Assembly: GCA_002245135.1 (NCBI GenBank)
Contig: NGBS01000313.1
Span: 61,488 to 125,487 of the forward strand
DNA: 64,000 bases
Direction of reading: 5' to 3'
Source of the DNA: Proteromonas lacertae
Taxonomy: Eukaryota; Sar; Bigyra; Opalinata; Proteromonadidae
A program made the position numbers and the translations under genes. The notes beneath the pieces are model-generated. The model saw only the letters and a program-made list of their open reading frames with translations. It was not told where the DNA came from and ran no database searches. Of this stretch, positions 12,026-22,061 are shown piece after piece (the first letter of the stretch is position 1; each line of letters begins with the position of its first letter).

Positions 12026-12912
12026 ATCGATTGAAGAATCTCACAAAGGGTTATAAAATAAATACCGTTTAGAAAGTGTAATTTAGGTATAATTCAACTA
12101 TGTGTGTGTGACTTCTATGTGTGCGACTTGTATTTACATCAGAATTATCGATTGAAGAATCTCACAAAGGGTTATAAAATAAATACCGTTTAGAAAGTGT
12201 AATTTAGGTATAATTCAACTATGTGTGTGTGACTTCTATGTGTGCGACTTGTATTTACATCAGAATTATCGATTGAAGAATCTCACAAAGGGTTATAAAA
12301 TAAATACCGTTTAGAAAGTGTAATTTAGGTATAATTCAACTATGTGTGTGTGACTTCTATGTGTGCGACTTGTATTTACATCAGAATTATCGATTGAAGA
12401 ATCTCACAAAGGGTTATAAAATAAATACCGTTTAGAAAGTGTAATTTAGGTATAATTCAACTATGTGTGTGTGACTTCTATGTGTGCGACTTGTATTTAC
12501 ATCAGAATTATCGATTGAAGAATCTCACAAAGGGTTATAAAATAAATACCGTTTAGAAAGTGTAATTTAGGTATAATTCAACTATGTGTGTGTGACTTCT
12601 ATGTGTGCGACTTGTATTTACATCAGAATTATCGATTGAAGAATCTCACAAAGGGTTATAAAATAAATACCGTTTAGAAAGTGTAATTTAGGTATAATTC
12701 AACTATGTGTGTGTGACTTCTATGTGTGCGACTTGTATTTACATCAGAATTATCGATTGAAGAATCTCACAAAGGGTTATAAAATAAATACCGTTTAGAA
12801 AGTGTAATTTAGGTATAATTCAACTATGTGTGTGTGACTTCTATGTGTGCGACTTGTATTTACATCAGAATTATCGATTGAAGAATCTCACAAAGGGTTA
12901 TAAAATAAATAC
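12026..12912. repeat. 121-bp tandem array, 7.3 copies, apparently identical
   Basis: Units begin with ATCGATTGAAGAATCTCACA at 12026, 12147, 12268, 12389, 12510, 12631, 12752 and 12873; the last is partial and diverges after 12912. I see no differences between full units. Each unit holds a GTATAATTC...ACATCAG segment that looks like a host intron (GTAT donor, CAG acceptor), but all three frames of the rest contain stops, so it is not obviously coding. There are no spacers, so it is a satellite-like array. The lack of drift implies recent expansion, homogenisation or strong constraint. Confidence 0.95.
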
Positions 12913-13131
12913 TAATATCATGTGTGTAAATAAAAAATGGATCACCGATTTGGGATAACTACCTCATTGCTATTAATATCAGGGTAATGGAACTAATGAT
13001 GGTAACATGAATGACAAAGAAAACCTAACTGAAATAATGATTCAGTTGGATAGTTTTCTATTGGATGATTAAATAAAGTTTGAATTATCAAGCCTTATTT
13101 TGATTTTTGTTGATTATTTCAATTAATAGAA

Positions 13132-13904
13132 ATGTCAGAAAATTCAAAGCCTTATAAAAATAATGAAGAATTTGTTACTCATATTTCTAAGAAAGGTGAA
13201 GAGTGTTATAGACAACTATTACCAAAACAAATTACTACTCTACATGATCTATGTAAAGTATTGTTTATTATATGTAAAATTAATAGAATTCTCCATTATT
13301 TACACTTCCAGCGTATTCTAGTGATGGATCTTCAGCAAAGAAGTTTTTTGATGATGCATCACTAGAAATAACTGCATCTATTCAAAGAATAGAAGAATAT
13401 GCGAAATGTATGAAAGAAGAATCATCAGAAGTAATTAAAAACAACACAAAACCATTTATAGATTCTAACAAAACAATAATGGAGATGGGAACACTGATTA
13501 AAAATGAAATTCTTCAAACAATAGATATTGTAAACTCTATAAAGATGTGGATTCAGTTAAATATTCCAAAAATAGGTGGTACAGGAGAACAGAATGTATT
13601 TGTACAGAAAAGTTTAGTTGCTGAGTTTACTAACACTGGTGATATGTGTAGTAATCTTTTAGACACAATAATGCAGTATTTTACTTTAAGAGGTGATATT
13701 GTAAGAAAAATAATAAAATATCCTAAAATCGAAGATTTTAAACTGTCACTCAAAGAAATGGATGAAAATAGAATTATACAACTCAAATTACAGGTTTTAG
13801 ATTTGAGAAATGTATTTACTACCTTGCTAGATATTATGAATAAGAATATAGATATTATTATACCTAAAAAGAAGATATCTGATAGTTCTACTGTGTGGTG
13901 TTAG
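13132..13904 (+). CDS. PA28/REG proteasome activator subunit (PSME3-like)
   Basis: Two exons around a 29-bp intron (GTATTG...AATAG). N-terminal helix, then a SPLFTL loop region, a long helical stretch and the diagnostic C-terminal half: MWIQLNIPKIGGTGEQNVFV, TGDMCSNLLDTIMQYFTLRG, IVRKIIKYPKIEDFKLSLKE and RNVFTTLLDIMNKNIDII. This aligns well by eye with REG-gamma (IQLLIPRIEDGNNFGV, YYITRAKLVSKIAKYPHVEDY, LHDMILKNIEKI). PA28 forms a heptameric ring that opens the 20S proteasome for ATP-independent degradation; the gamma type is nuclear. About 235 residues, close to family length. PA28 is missing from many fungi, so its presence says something about the lineage. Confidence 0.88.
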
Positions 13905-14025
13905 TTATTTTTTGTTTAATAGTCTAATTTAATGCATTTTTATTGTTTGTTCTTCCCATTAAATAGAATTTATGAAAATCAATAATTATTTATGTACAAC
14001 TTAATCTAATATACTTCTATCTAAC

Positions 14026-14172
14026 TCAATCTTGATCGTCTGTACAATTATCAAATCTAAGTTGTTTGCCTTTCGTTCCTTTCGTCATACAACGACTTCT
14101 CTTGATTATTGGAGCAGCAGGAGTCTTTATTTCTCTTCTTCTATTAATTCGTCGCTCTGGTGGTGTATTCAT
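14026..14172 (-). CDS. Possible 48-residue basic protein
   Basis: A short open frame, MNTPPERRINRRREIKTPAA then PIIKRSRCMTKGTKGKQLRF and an acidic end. Its Arg/Lys/Pro-rich composition and balanced codons are unlike the surrounding AT-rich spacer, which suggests a real peptide. It sits downstream of the selenoprotein T-like gene on the same strand and may be its own gene or an unspliced exon. KQLRF loosely resembles a PP1-docking motif. No family recognised. Confidence 0.4.
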   Translation of the reverse strand: MNTPPERRINRRREIKTPAAPIIKRSRCMTKGTKGKQLRFDNCTDDQD

Positions 14173-14342
14173 CTAAATATTAAATAATATAAAAAATTAA
14201 TTCTCATTTATACATAAAATAGCCAACAAATAACTAGATCACTCAATTAAAAAAAAAGATTGAAAATAAAACTAGAGAATCAAGCCTATTATTCCTAAAG
14301 TTGAATAAATCCATAAACTCTATAAAAACTATCAATGAAAAA

Positions 14343-15113
14343 TTACTTATTTTGTTTAACTAACTTAACTACTTCATACATTGAAGGTATTTTAAATTCG
14401 TCTTGATAATTAAACACTTCCACACCTATTTAATTGAATAATAAAACAAAATATTATACCATTCACGCTTATCGTAAATATAGGTTCTTCGAAACTAAAT
14501 AATAAAGGCAAAATTCCTATAAAAAATGTAAACGCTGCAAAATATTTAATCCACTTGTTAACCTTTTCGTAAGTTTCAACACTTAATCTGCAACAAAAAA
14601 AAAGAAACTATTTACATATTATAACAATCAATTCATACATTTCCACAACAAAAATACATCATAAATGCTGAAACTACAAAAAATTTAGATATAAATCCCA
14701 TAATCTATTTAGTTCACGATAATAAATCTATATACATGTTCTAAAATTCTAAATGTTTGAACACAATGGTGTTTAATAACATATTCTGGGTGACTTTTTT
14801 TCAAATTCTTTATTAACTCCAGTGATTCCACTAAAAATTGATTACTGTATAATATTTTCAGTTTTATTGTTGCAGTTTTCTTATGAGCAGCATATCCACC
14901 AGAAATATCATAAACTGGAAGATCATTACCATCTTCATCTTTCTCATAAGTCGGTTGGATGTGAACATCTTCTACTTGCTTTTCATCTTCATCTTCTTCT
15001 ATAAAAGAGATATCCTCATCATCAAATCCAAAAAAATTATCTCCAAACTGTGCATTAATATTAATAAATATTGAAATTATGATTAGCAATATAAATAGGT
15101 ATTTTGACTTCAT
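14343..15113 (-). CDS. Selenoprotein T-like (Rdx family) ER protein lacking the redox motif
   Basis: Three exons with introns of 31 bp and about 50 bp. A signal peptide (KSKYLFILLIIISIFININA) precedes an acidic linker. The Rdx core begins TIKLKILYSNQFLVESLELI, aligned with the selenoprotein T segment LKFQICVSUGYRRVFEEYM. Family-like blocks follow: hydrophobic helix (GFISKFFVVSAFMMYF), a second (FAAFTFFIGILPLLF), then FTISVNGVEVFNYQDEFKIP and SMYEVVKLV, matching FEITLNDVPVWSKLESGHLP and SMQQLVQIL. The protein has about 215 residues, close to selenoprotein T. The CxxU/CxxC redox pair is absent: the position reads LYSNQ and no in-frame TGA is present there. Selenoprotein T is an ER thioredoxin-like oxidoreductase; this homologue cannot use that chemistry and may be structural. 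Confidence 0.7.
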
Positions 15114-15197
15114 AAAAAAAAGAAAATTATTTTTGTGGTGTTCAAAAAAATAGGGTAAGTTTTCAGTAAGACATTTTTTGTTTCATCAATATCTTTG

Positions 15198-16253
15198 ATG
15201 GTATTGCTTCTTATTATTCTATATATATGTAGGCAATTATTTTACAAAAATTAAAAGCGGCTGTCAATGGAGTTACTGAGTTTCTTGATAACAGTGTAGT
15301 ATTAGAGATAAAATTCGAAGATGAAAAGAAAAGAAAGTTTAGAAGAATGGATACCACAGAAGCTTGGGCTACAGAAGATCCTGATGCATATACTAAACAA
15401 CCGTTTGTATTTCACGTATACAATTATATTTCACATATAAATTACAGGGAGATGAACCAATTAAAGGTAAAATCACATTATACAATAGATCTGGTTCTCC
15501 TAAATATCACATTGGAATTATGGCTTCTCTTATTGCAGAAATCGTTGATACAAATGATATGACCGTTACATACAATTTATTCAAAGAAATGAAAGAAATA
15601 TCAGGACCAGATGCAATTCCTACAAAGAAACAAGTATTAATCAAAATCACTCTATATTATATATATATATAGCATTTTAAATTTGAATTTAAAGAGCCAA
15701 GAATCTATGAATCTTATCATGGTCGTAATGTTTCAGTATCTTATTATATCAAAGTGGTAATGAGTCGTGAAGATTCAAGAAATAATGTAGTTACAAAGGG
15801 ATTATGGAATTATGTGACTACTCCTGTATATTATATTAATATCATATATATATATATATATATATTGTATAGCCACCAGAAAAAATAGTACCAATCCAAT
15901 TAGAAGTTGGTATTGAAGATTGTATGCATGTAGTATTTGTTTATGATAGAGATTCGTATTTATAATTTATTGTTATTATTATTATTAGATATGATGTAAA
16001 TGGTGTAGTAACAGGCAAAGTAACATTCAAACAAGTTCGTATCAATGTAAAAGTAATGGAATTAGCTGTAATACGTAAAGAATATTCTGGAACAGAAGAG
16101 AATCCTGTATTAGAGACAGATACATTAGCACATTATGAAATTATGGATGGTTTACCTACTGAAGGAACAATTATTCCAATTAGATTGTATTTACAACCAT
16201 TGAATTTAACACCTACATTGAATAAAATTGATGATCGTTTTAGTGTTTGTGTA

Positions 16254-16286
<33 letters not shown>

Positions 16287-16371
16287 GTATTATTTAAGTT
16301 TGATAATTATTGATCATCAAGATAGAAGATATTTCAAACAACAGGAAATTAAGTTGTATAGATCTAACTAA
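15198..16371 (+). CDS. VPS26: VPS26-type retromer subunit
   Basis: Several exons with 30-50 bp introns. The first coding exon appears to be only the ATG (15198-15200), spliced over a 32-bp intron to AIILQKLKAAVNG. Arrestin-fold blocks are clear: GKITLYNRSGSPKYHIGIMA, FEFKEPRIYESYHGRNVSVS, PIQLEVGIEDCMHVVF, GKVTFKQVRINVKVMELAVI, TLAHYEIMDGLPTEGTIIPI, RLYLQPLNLTPTLNKIDDRF and finally IIIDHQDRRYFKQQEIKLYR. Each has a direct counterpart in VPS26 (YEIMDGAPVRGESIPIRLF, RRYFKQQEVVLW). VPS26 is the arrestin-like subunit of retromer that recycles cargo from endosomes. The protein ends right after the last arrestin strand, without the C-terminal tail of animal and yeast VPS26. One intron contains a long TTA repeat. 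Confidence 0.92.
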
Positions 16372-16450
16372 TTTTTTTTATGTATTATTATAATTATAAA
16401 TATTAATTTTTATAAAAGAATGTTTATTAAAATAATAACAATTAAATATA

Positions 16451-18107
16451 TTAAAGAACACCAATTTTAACCACAAAGTGAGCATCATCAACAATTCCAT
16501 GTTGCTCTTTTATATCAACATCTATCAATCCATTATCATTTACACACATTGTAATTTCAAAATTATAATCTTCTCTAGGTCTTGAAGGTAAATCATCCAT
16601 GAATATATTTATATAAGAATGTACAATTTTTAACTCTATCTGCATCTCCTTGATAAACTTGCCATGCTAATGAAGTTTGATAATCATCTAAAGGACGATA
16701 AGTCATCTCTAATCTTTTAGGAGTATTATATGGAGTTCCTTTTGGAACTATAATACTCATTTCAACATAATTCACTTCTATTCCAATTGATTGAGATAAA
16801 ATATCTTTTACCAATATCTTTCTTCCTCTTCCTTGAATTGGTACTTTAAAGCCATTATTAGTTCTAGCTGTTGAAGATCCTTCAACTAATACTTTTCTTC
16901 CATGATTATTATTATCAATAACATTACCACTAGCAACATCAACTAACACTTTTTTACCTCTTACATTCTTCTCTTTAATACCTCTGCTTACATCTTCAGC
17001 CAAAATAGCAGCTCCAATTGCTACAGCTTCATCTGGATTTATATCTAAGTTTAACTCATTTCTCTTAAAGAATGTTTTTATTCTTTCTCTTACTTCTAAT
17101 ATTTTACTACTTCCACCAACTAATACAATATCTTCTATGTCATTTTTTGATAAACCACTATCACTTAACACTTTCTGAACAATTTTCAATGTTTTATCAT
17201 ATATATCTGAGTTTAGACGAGTTAATAATGCTCTAGATAAATTATCATCAATGTCATTATCATCTAATAAATCATAATCAACATCTGCTTCATTCATATC
17301 ACTAAGTAAGCACTTAGCCTTTTCACATGCAATACGTAATCTCCATAATTTCTTTGGATCTCTACTAATATCAACACCAGCTTCTTCTTTCAATTTGTTT
17401 AAGTAATAATTTACTAAATTATTATCAATATCTTCTCCACCTAAATGAGTATCTCCACCTGTCGCTTTTACTGTGATTTCATTGTTCTTCACTTCGATTA
17501 TACTTACATCAAATGTTCCACCTCCAAAATCATATACTAAAATTGTTCTATTTGCTTTCTCTTTCACATATTTATATCCATAAGCAATAGCAGCTGCTGT
17601 TGGTTCATTAATTATTTGTAATACATTCAAGCCTGCTAATTCACCAGCTTCAATTGTTGCTCTTCTTTGTATATCATTAAAATAAGCAGGTACGGTTATG
17701 ACAACATGCTTATTAGCATTTTGAGGCACTCCTGCCTTGACACAAGCAAATTGTCCCAATATCTTCAATACTTCAGCTGAAACTTCTTGTGGTTTTAATC
17801 GTCTATATCCCACTACTATAACAGGATTACCACCTTCAGATTCTACTTCAAATCCGAAATGTTTTAAATCACTCTGTACTTCTGATATCTTATGACCAAT
17901 TAATCTTTTAGCATCTCTTACTGTGTTTTTAATATTACTAGCTAAATTATATTTTGCTGCAGAACCTACAACAACACCATCACTTAAATATGACACTACA
18001 GATGGAATAGTCCTATTACCACCATCTGCAACTGCAACATCTGGTACTCCATTTTTAGAAATAGCAGCACAGGAGTTAGTAGTGCCTAAATCAATTCCAA
18101 AAGGCAA
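16451..18107 (-). CDS. Lidless Hsp70 paralogue A (frame break near the 3' end)
   Basis: The nucleotide-binding domain is complete: FGIDLGTTNSC phosphate loop, INEPTAAAIAYG, VYDFGGGTFDVS and VLVGGSSKILEVR (phosphate/adenosine motifs). A variable insert of about 60 residues precedes the interdomain linker-like ILVKDIL and a shortened substrate-binding beta domain. The normal helical lid and EEVD-type tail are absent. Near 16605-16620 the frame shifts by one base between LYKY and MDDLPSRP, so about the last 45 residues are read from the overlapping frame down to 16451. This may be an assembly indel or early decay. The segment 17342-17699 is identical to paralogue C. Likely cytosolic chaperone-related ATPase, but a lidless Hsp70 would hold clients weakly. 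Confidence 0.8.
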
Positions 18108-18219
18108 ATAAATATGACATAATTTACAGTAGTTTTTTACATTGATTATTACACAAGAGAATAAATATAGAAATGAATTAATGCAACAACTGTTACAACT
18201 AATAATATTTGTTAGAATA

Positions 18220-19907
18220 TTAAATTACTCCAATTTTAACCACAAAGTGAGCATCATCAACAATTCCACTTTTTTCTTTTATATCAACATCTGTTAAACC
18301 GTTACTATTAATACACATTGTAACTTTAAAATTATAATCACTAGATGGTCTTGGAGGCAAATCAACCATGCTATAAACACCTAAAAATGGATTATCTTTA
18401 GCAACTTTTTTTTCTCCTATAAATACACTCCATCCCAATGAAGAACAATTGTCATTCGGAGGACGATAACCATTCTCTAACTTTAGGAGTATTATATGGT
18501 GTTCCCCTAGGAACTACAATACTCATCTCACCAGTACACAACTCTATTCCAATTGGTTGAGCTATAATATCAGTAACAATTATCTTTCTACCTCCTCCTT
18601 TAATTGGCACTTTAAAACCTGTATTTGTAGTAGCATGTCGATGAACCTTTTACAATTACTTTTTTACCATGATTATTATTATCAATTATACTACCACTAG
18701 CAACATCAACTAACACTTTTTTACCTCCTTCACTCTTCTCTTTTATACCTCTACTCAAATCTTCAGCTAATAATCCAGCTCCAATTGCTACAGCTTCATC
18801 TGGATTTATATCTTTGTTGATTGTTTTTCCTGGGAATAAATTACTTAACAATCTCTGTACTTCAGGTATTCTACTACTTCCACCTATTAAAACAACATCA
18901 TCTATTATTTCTTTTGATAATTTACTATCACTTAACACTTTCTGAACTATTGTTATTGTTCTTTCAAATAGTTTTTGATTTAATTGATTGAAAAGTGCTG
19001 TTGTTAGGGTTGTATCAATATCATTATCTTCTAATAAATCATAAGATATATCAACTTCACTCATTTCACTTAACATAATTTTAGCTTCTTCACAACTACT
19101 TCGCAATTTCCATAACTTTTTCTGATCTTTACTTACATCCACTCCAGCATCTTCTTTCAATTTGTTTAAGTAATAGCTCATAATATTATTGTCAATATCT
19201 TCTCCACCTAAATGAGTATCTCCACCTGTCGCTTTTACTGTGATTTCATTATTCTTCACTTCGATTATACTTACATCAAATGTTCCACCTCCAAAATCAT
19301 ATACTAAAATAATTCGATCTTTCTTTTGATTTACATATTTATATCCATAAGCAATAGCAGCAGCTGTTGGTTCGTTTATTACCTGCAAAACATCCAAACC
19401 AGCCATTTGTCCAGCTTCAATTGTAGCTCTTCTTTGTATATCATTAAAATAAGCAGGTACAGTGATAACTGCGTGTTTACCAACATTATTATTTTTGTCA
19501 CAGTATACAGAGATCATTTCACCGAGTTCTTTTAGAACATTACTTGAAATCTCTTGTGGTTTAAACTTTCTTTCAGTTCCATTTGAATTTATTACTATTA
19601 ATGGGTTGTCATCACCATTAGCTTCAACTTGAAATCCCCAGAGCCTCACATCATTCCTAACACCTTCTTCTGAAAATTTATGACCTATAAGTCTTTTTAC
19701 ACCATATACAGTATTTTTAATATTTGTTCCAATTTGATTTTTTGCTGTTTCACCTACTATAACCTCATTCCCTTTAAAAGCCACAAATGAAGGTATTGTT
19801 CTTTTCCCAGTTTTAGAAGGTATAACAGTCTGTGTTCCATCCTTTGAAAATGAAATACAGCTGTTAGTTGTTCCTAAATCAATACCAAAAGTGAATAAAT
19901 CTGACAT
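18220..19907 (-). pseudogene. Lidless Hsp70 paralogue B, probable pseudogene
   Basis: The N-terminal ATPase domain is intact (FGIDLGTTNSC, NEPTAAAIAYGYKYV, VYDFGGGTFDVS, VLIGGSSRIPEVQ). Downstream, the frame is lost by single-base changes near 18636 (in the interdomain insert) and near 18475 (in the beta domain), compared with paralogue A. The last part, including VYSMVDLPPRPSSDYNF and the ending HFVVKIGVI, remains readable in another frame at 18220-18438. With two breaks it is unlikely to make a full-length product, though a free ATPase domain could be produced. It lies tandemly between paralogues A and C, about 110 and 90 bp from them, so the cluster arose by local duplication. Confidence 0.8.
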
Positions 19908-19994
19908 TATTTACAGTAGAATTACAAGTGAACTTTTTACATTATGAACAACATATAAATCATATATAATATTATAAGATATATTAACTATTAA

Positions 19995-21908
19995 TTACAA
20001 ATTTTTAACAGAAATCTGTAGATTCTTATCATCAACTAAATTATTCTTCTCTTTCACAACTACATTCAAAGTTCCATTAATATCAATATTCATTGAAACC
20101 ATAAAACATATTTCTCCTTTCTTTTTCAATGGCAAATTAACCATTGAATATTTATATAAGAATGAATTCTTTGATGCAATTGGATTTTCACCTTGATAAA
20201 ATCCCCATGATAAATCCTTAGTATCATCATGTGGTGTATAATATTTACGTTCATTTGTACAAGGAATTGATGAATTCTTTTCTAATATAATAGACATTTT
20301 ATCATGTATAACTCTAATTCCGATTGGTTGAGATAATATATCATGAATAATAATCTTACTTCCATCCACTTCCTCTTCCTCTTTCCTTTCTTCCTCTTCT
20401 TCCTCCTCTTTCTTTTCTTCTTCATTCTCTTCTTTCTTTTCTTCCTCTTTCTTTTCTTCCTCCCCATCCTCTTTCCTTTCTTCTTCATTCTTTTCTTCTT
20501 CTTCTTCCTCCTCTTTCTTTTCTCCCTCTTCTTCCACTTTGATAGAATGATGAGTTTCTTCATTTTCAATTTTTGGTGAAGTTGGTTTAGTTTCATTTTC
20601 ATCTCTTCTTCCCACATTTATTTCTGGAATAATCAAATCATCTTTTGAATAAGTAAAATCATCATCACCTCCTCCTCCTCTAAATGATTTAACAGTTCGA
20701 CTCTTATTAATAAATGATGTAGTTGTATTTGTTGATGAAATTTCTCTATTACCTTTTGCAACATCTTCAGCTAAAATACCAGCTCCAATTGCTACAGCTT
20801 CATCTGGATTTATATCTTTGTTAATTGGTTTACCTACAAATAATTCACTCAATAATCTTTGAACTTCAGGTATTCTACTACTTCCACCTATTAATACTAC
20901 ATCATCTATTGATTCTTTTGATAATTTACTTTCAGCTATTACATGTTTTACAATATCTATTGTTTTCTCAAATAAATTTTTATTCAATTGATTGAAAAGT
21001 GCTGTTGTTAAGGTTGTATCAATATCATTATCTTCTAAAACTGCTGATCCAACTGTTGCTTCATTTGTCTCACTTAATATAATTTTAGCTTCTTCACAAT
21101 TGCTTCGCAATTTCCATAATTTCTTTGGATCTCTACTAATATCAACACCAGCTTCTTCTTTCAATTTGTTTAAGTAATAATTTACTAAATTATTATCAAT
21201 ATCTTCTCCACCTAAATGAGTATCTCCACCTGTCGCTTTTACTGTGATTTCATTGTTCTTCACTTCGATTATACTTACATCAAATGTTCCACCTCCAAAA
21301 TCATATACTAAAATTGTTCTATTTGCTTTCTCTTTCACATATTTATATCCATAAGCAATAGCAGCTGCTGTTGGTTCATTAATTATTTGTAATACATTCA
21401 AGCCTGCTAATTCACCAGCTTCAATTGTTGCTCTTCTTTGTATATCATTAAAATAAGCAGGTACGGTTATTACAGCGTTCTTTTCAACATCCAAATCCTT
21501 TTCACACATCTCACAAACCATAACAGACAACTCTTTTAAAACATTACTTGAAATCTCTTGCGGTTGTAATAATTTTTCACTTCCATTTGGATTAATACTT
21601 ATAAGTGGATCATCATTATCATCAGCTATTACTCTATATCCCCATAGCTTCACATCTTGTTGAACTGCTTCTTCTGAAAATTTATGACCTATAAGCCGTT
21701 TGACTCCATACACTGTATTTTTTACATTTGATGATACTTGATTTTTTGCTGTTTCGCCTACTATTACCTCATCTCCTTTATAAGCCACAAATGAAGGTAA
21801 AGTTCTTTTTCCAGTCTTAGTGGGAACTACGTTATCTGTTCCATCCTTTCTATATGACAAACAACTGTTAGTTGTCCCTAAATCAATTCCAAAAGTGAAT
21901 TTACTCAT
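19995..21908 (-). CDS. Lidless Hsp70 paralogue C with Glu/Lys-rich interdomain insert
   Basis: 637 residues, one exon. The start is set at MSKFTFGIDLGTTNSC because the phosphate loop normally begins a few residues after the initiator; an in-frame upstream ATG at 21995 would add a non-family leader. ATPase motifs are intact. Between the ATPase domain and the linker-like IIIHDIL lies an insert of about 130 residues, half of it Glu/Lys repeats (roughly 20365-20540), likely a charged single helix or disordered spacer. The beta domain ends at LQISVKNL with no helical lid and no targeting tail. Shares the 358-bp identical tract 21113-21470 with paralogue A. No introns, unlike most neighbours, as is common for stress-induced Hsp70 genes. 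Confidence 0.88.
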   Translation of the reverse strand: MSKFTFGIDLGTTNSCLSYRKDGTDNVVPTKTGKRTLPSFVAYKGDEVIVGETAKNQVSSNVKNTVYGVKRLIGHKFSEEAVQQDVKLWGYRVIADDNDDPLISINPNGSEKLLQPQEISSNVLKELSVMVCEMCEKDLDVEKNAVITVPAYFNDIQRRATIEAGELAGLNVLQIINEPTAAAIAYGYKYVKEKANRTILVYDFGGGTFDVSIIEVKNNEITVKATGGDTHLGGEDIDNNLVNYYLNKLKEEAGVDISRDPKKLWKLRSNCEEAKIILSETNEATVGSAVLEDNDIDTTLTTALFNQLNKNLFEKTIDIVKHVIAESKLSKESIDDVVLIGGSSRIPEVQRLLSELFVGKPINKDINPDEAVAIGAGILAEDVAKGNREISSTNTTTSFINKSRTVKSFRGGGGDDDFTYSKDDLIIPEINVGRRDENETKPTSPKIENEETHHSIKVEEEGEKKEEEEEEEKNEEERKEDGEEEKKEEEKKEENEEEKKEEEEEEERKEEEEVDGSKIIIHDILSQPIGIRVIHDKMSIILEKNSSIPCTNERKYYTPHDDTKDLSWGFYQGENPIASKNSFLYKYSMVNLPLKKKGEICFMVSMNIDINGTLNVVVKEKNNLVDDKNLQISVKNL

Positions 21909-22061
21909 TTTACAGTAACAACATCTTTTTTTACACAATTTTGTATTGATTGTTAATATATCACAATACACACATAATATTAACAAAATAAACAATATAA
22001 TAAGTTATATAACCAAATTAGTTCTTTCTAAAGTTAAATTCTTTTTATTTTTTTATTTTTT

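Noticed and set aside
12026-12912. CRISPR-like array
   Set aside because: Units are contiguous 121-bp repeats with no unique spacers, and the surrounding genes are spliced eukaryotic genes.
14720-15112. In-frame TGA selenocysteine codon in the selenoprotein T-like gene
   Set aside because: The active-site region reads LYSNQ with no TGA at that position.
20282-20617. Lys/Arg/Glu-rich frames on both strands over the Hsp70 C insert
   Set aside because: They are alternative-frame readings of the Glu/Lys repeat inside the Hsp70 gene; no independent start context or conservation.
21909-21995. An N-terminal signal sequence on Hsp70 C from the upstream ATG
   Set aside because: The leader (MFILLILCVYCDILTINTKL) is AT-rich chance sequence; the family start MSKFTFGIDLG lies downstream and matches the paralogues.
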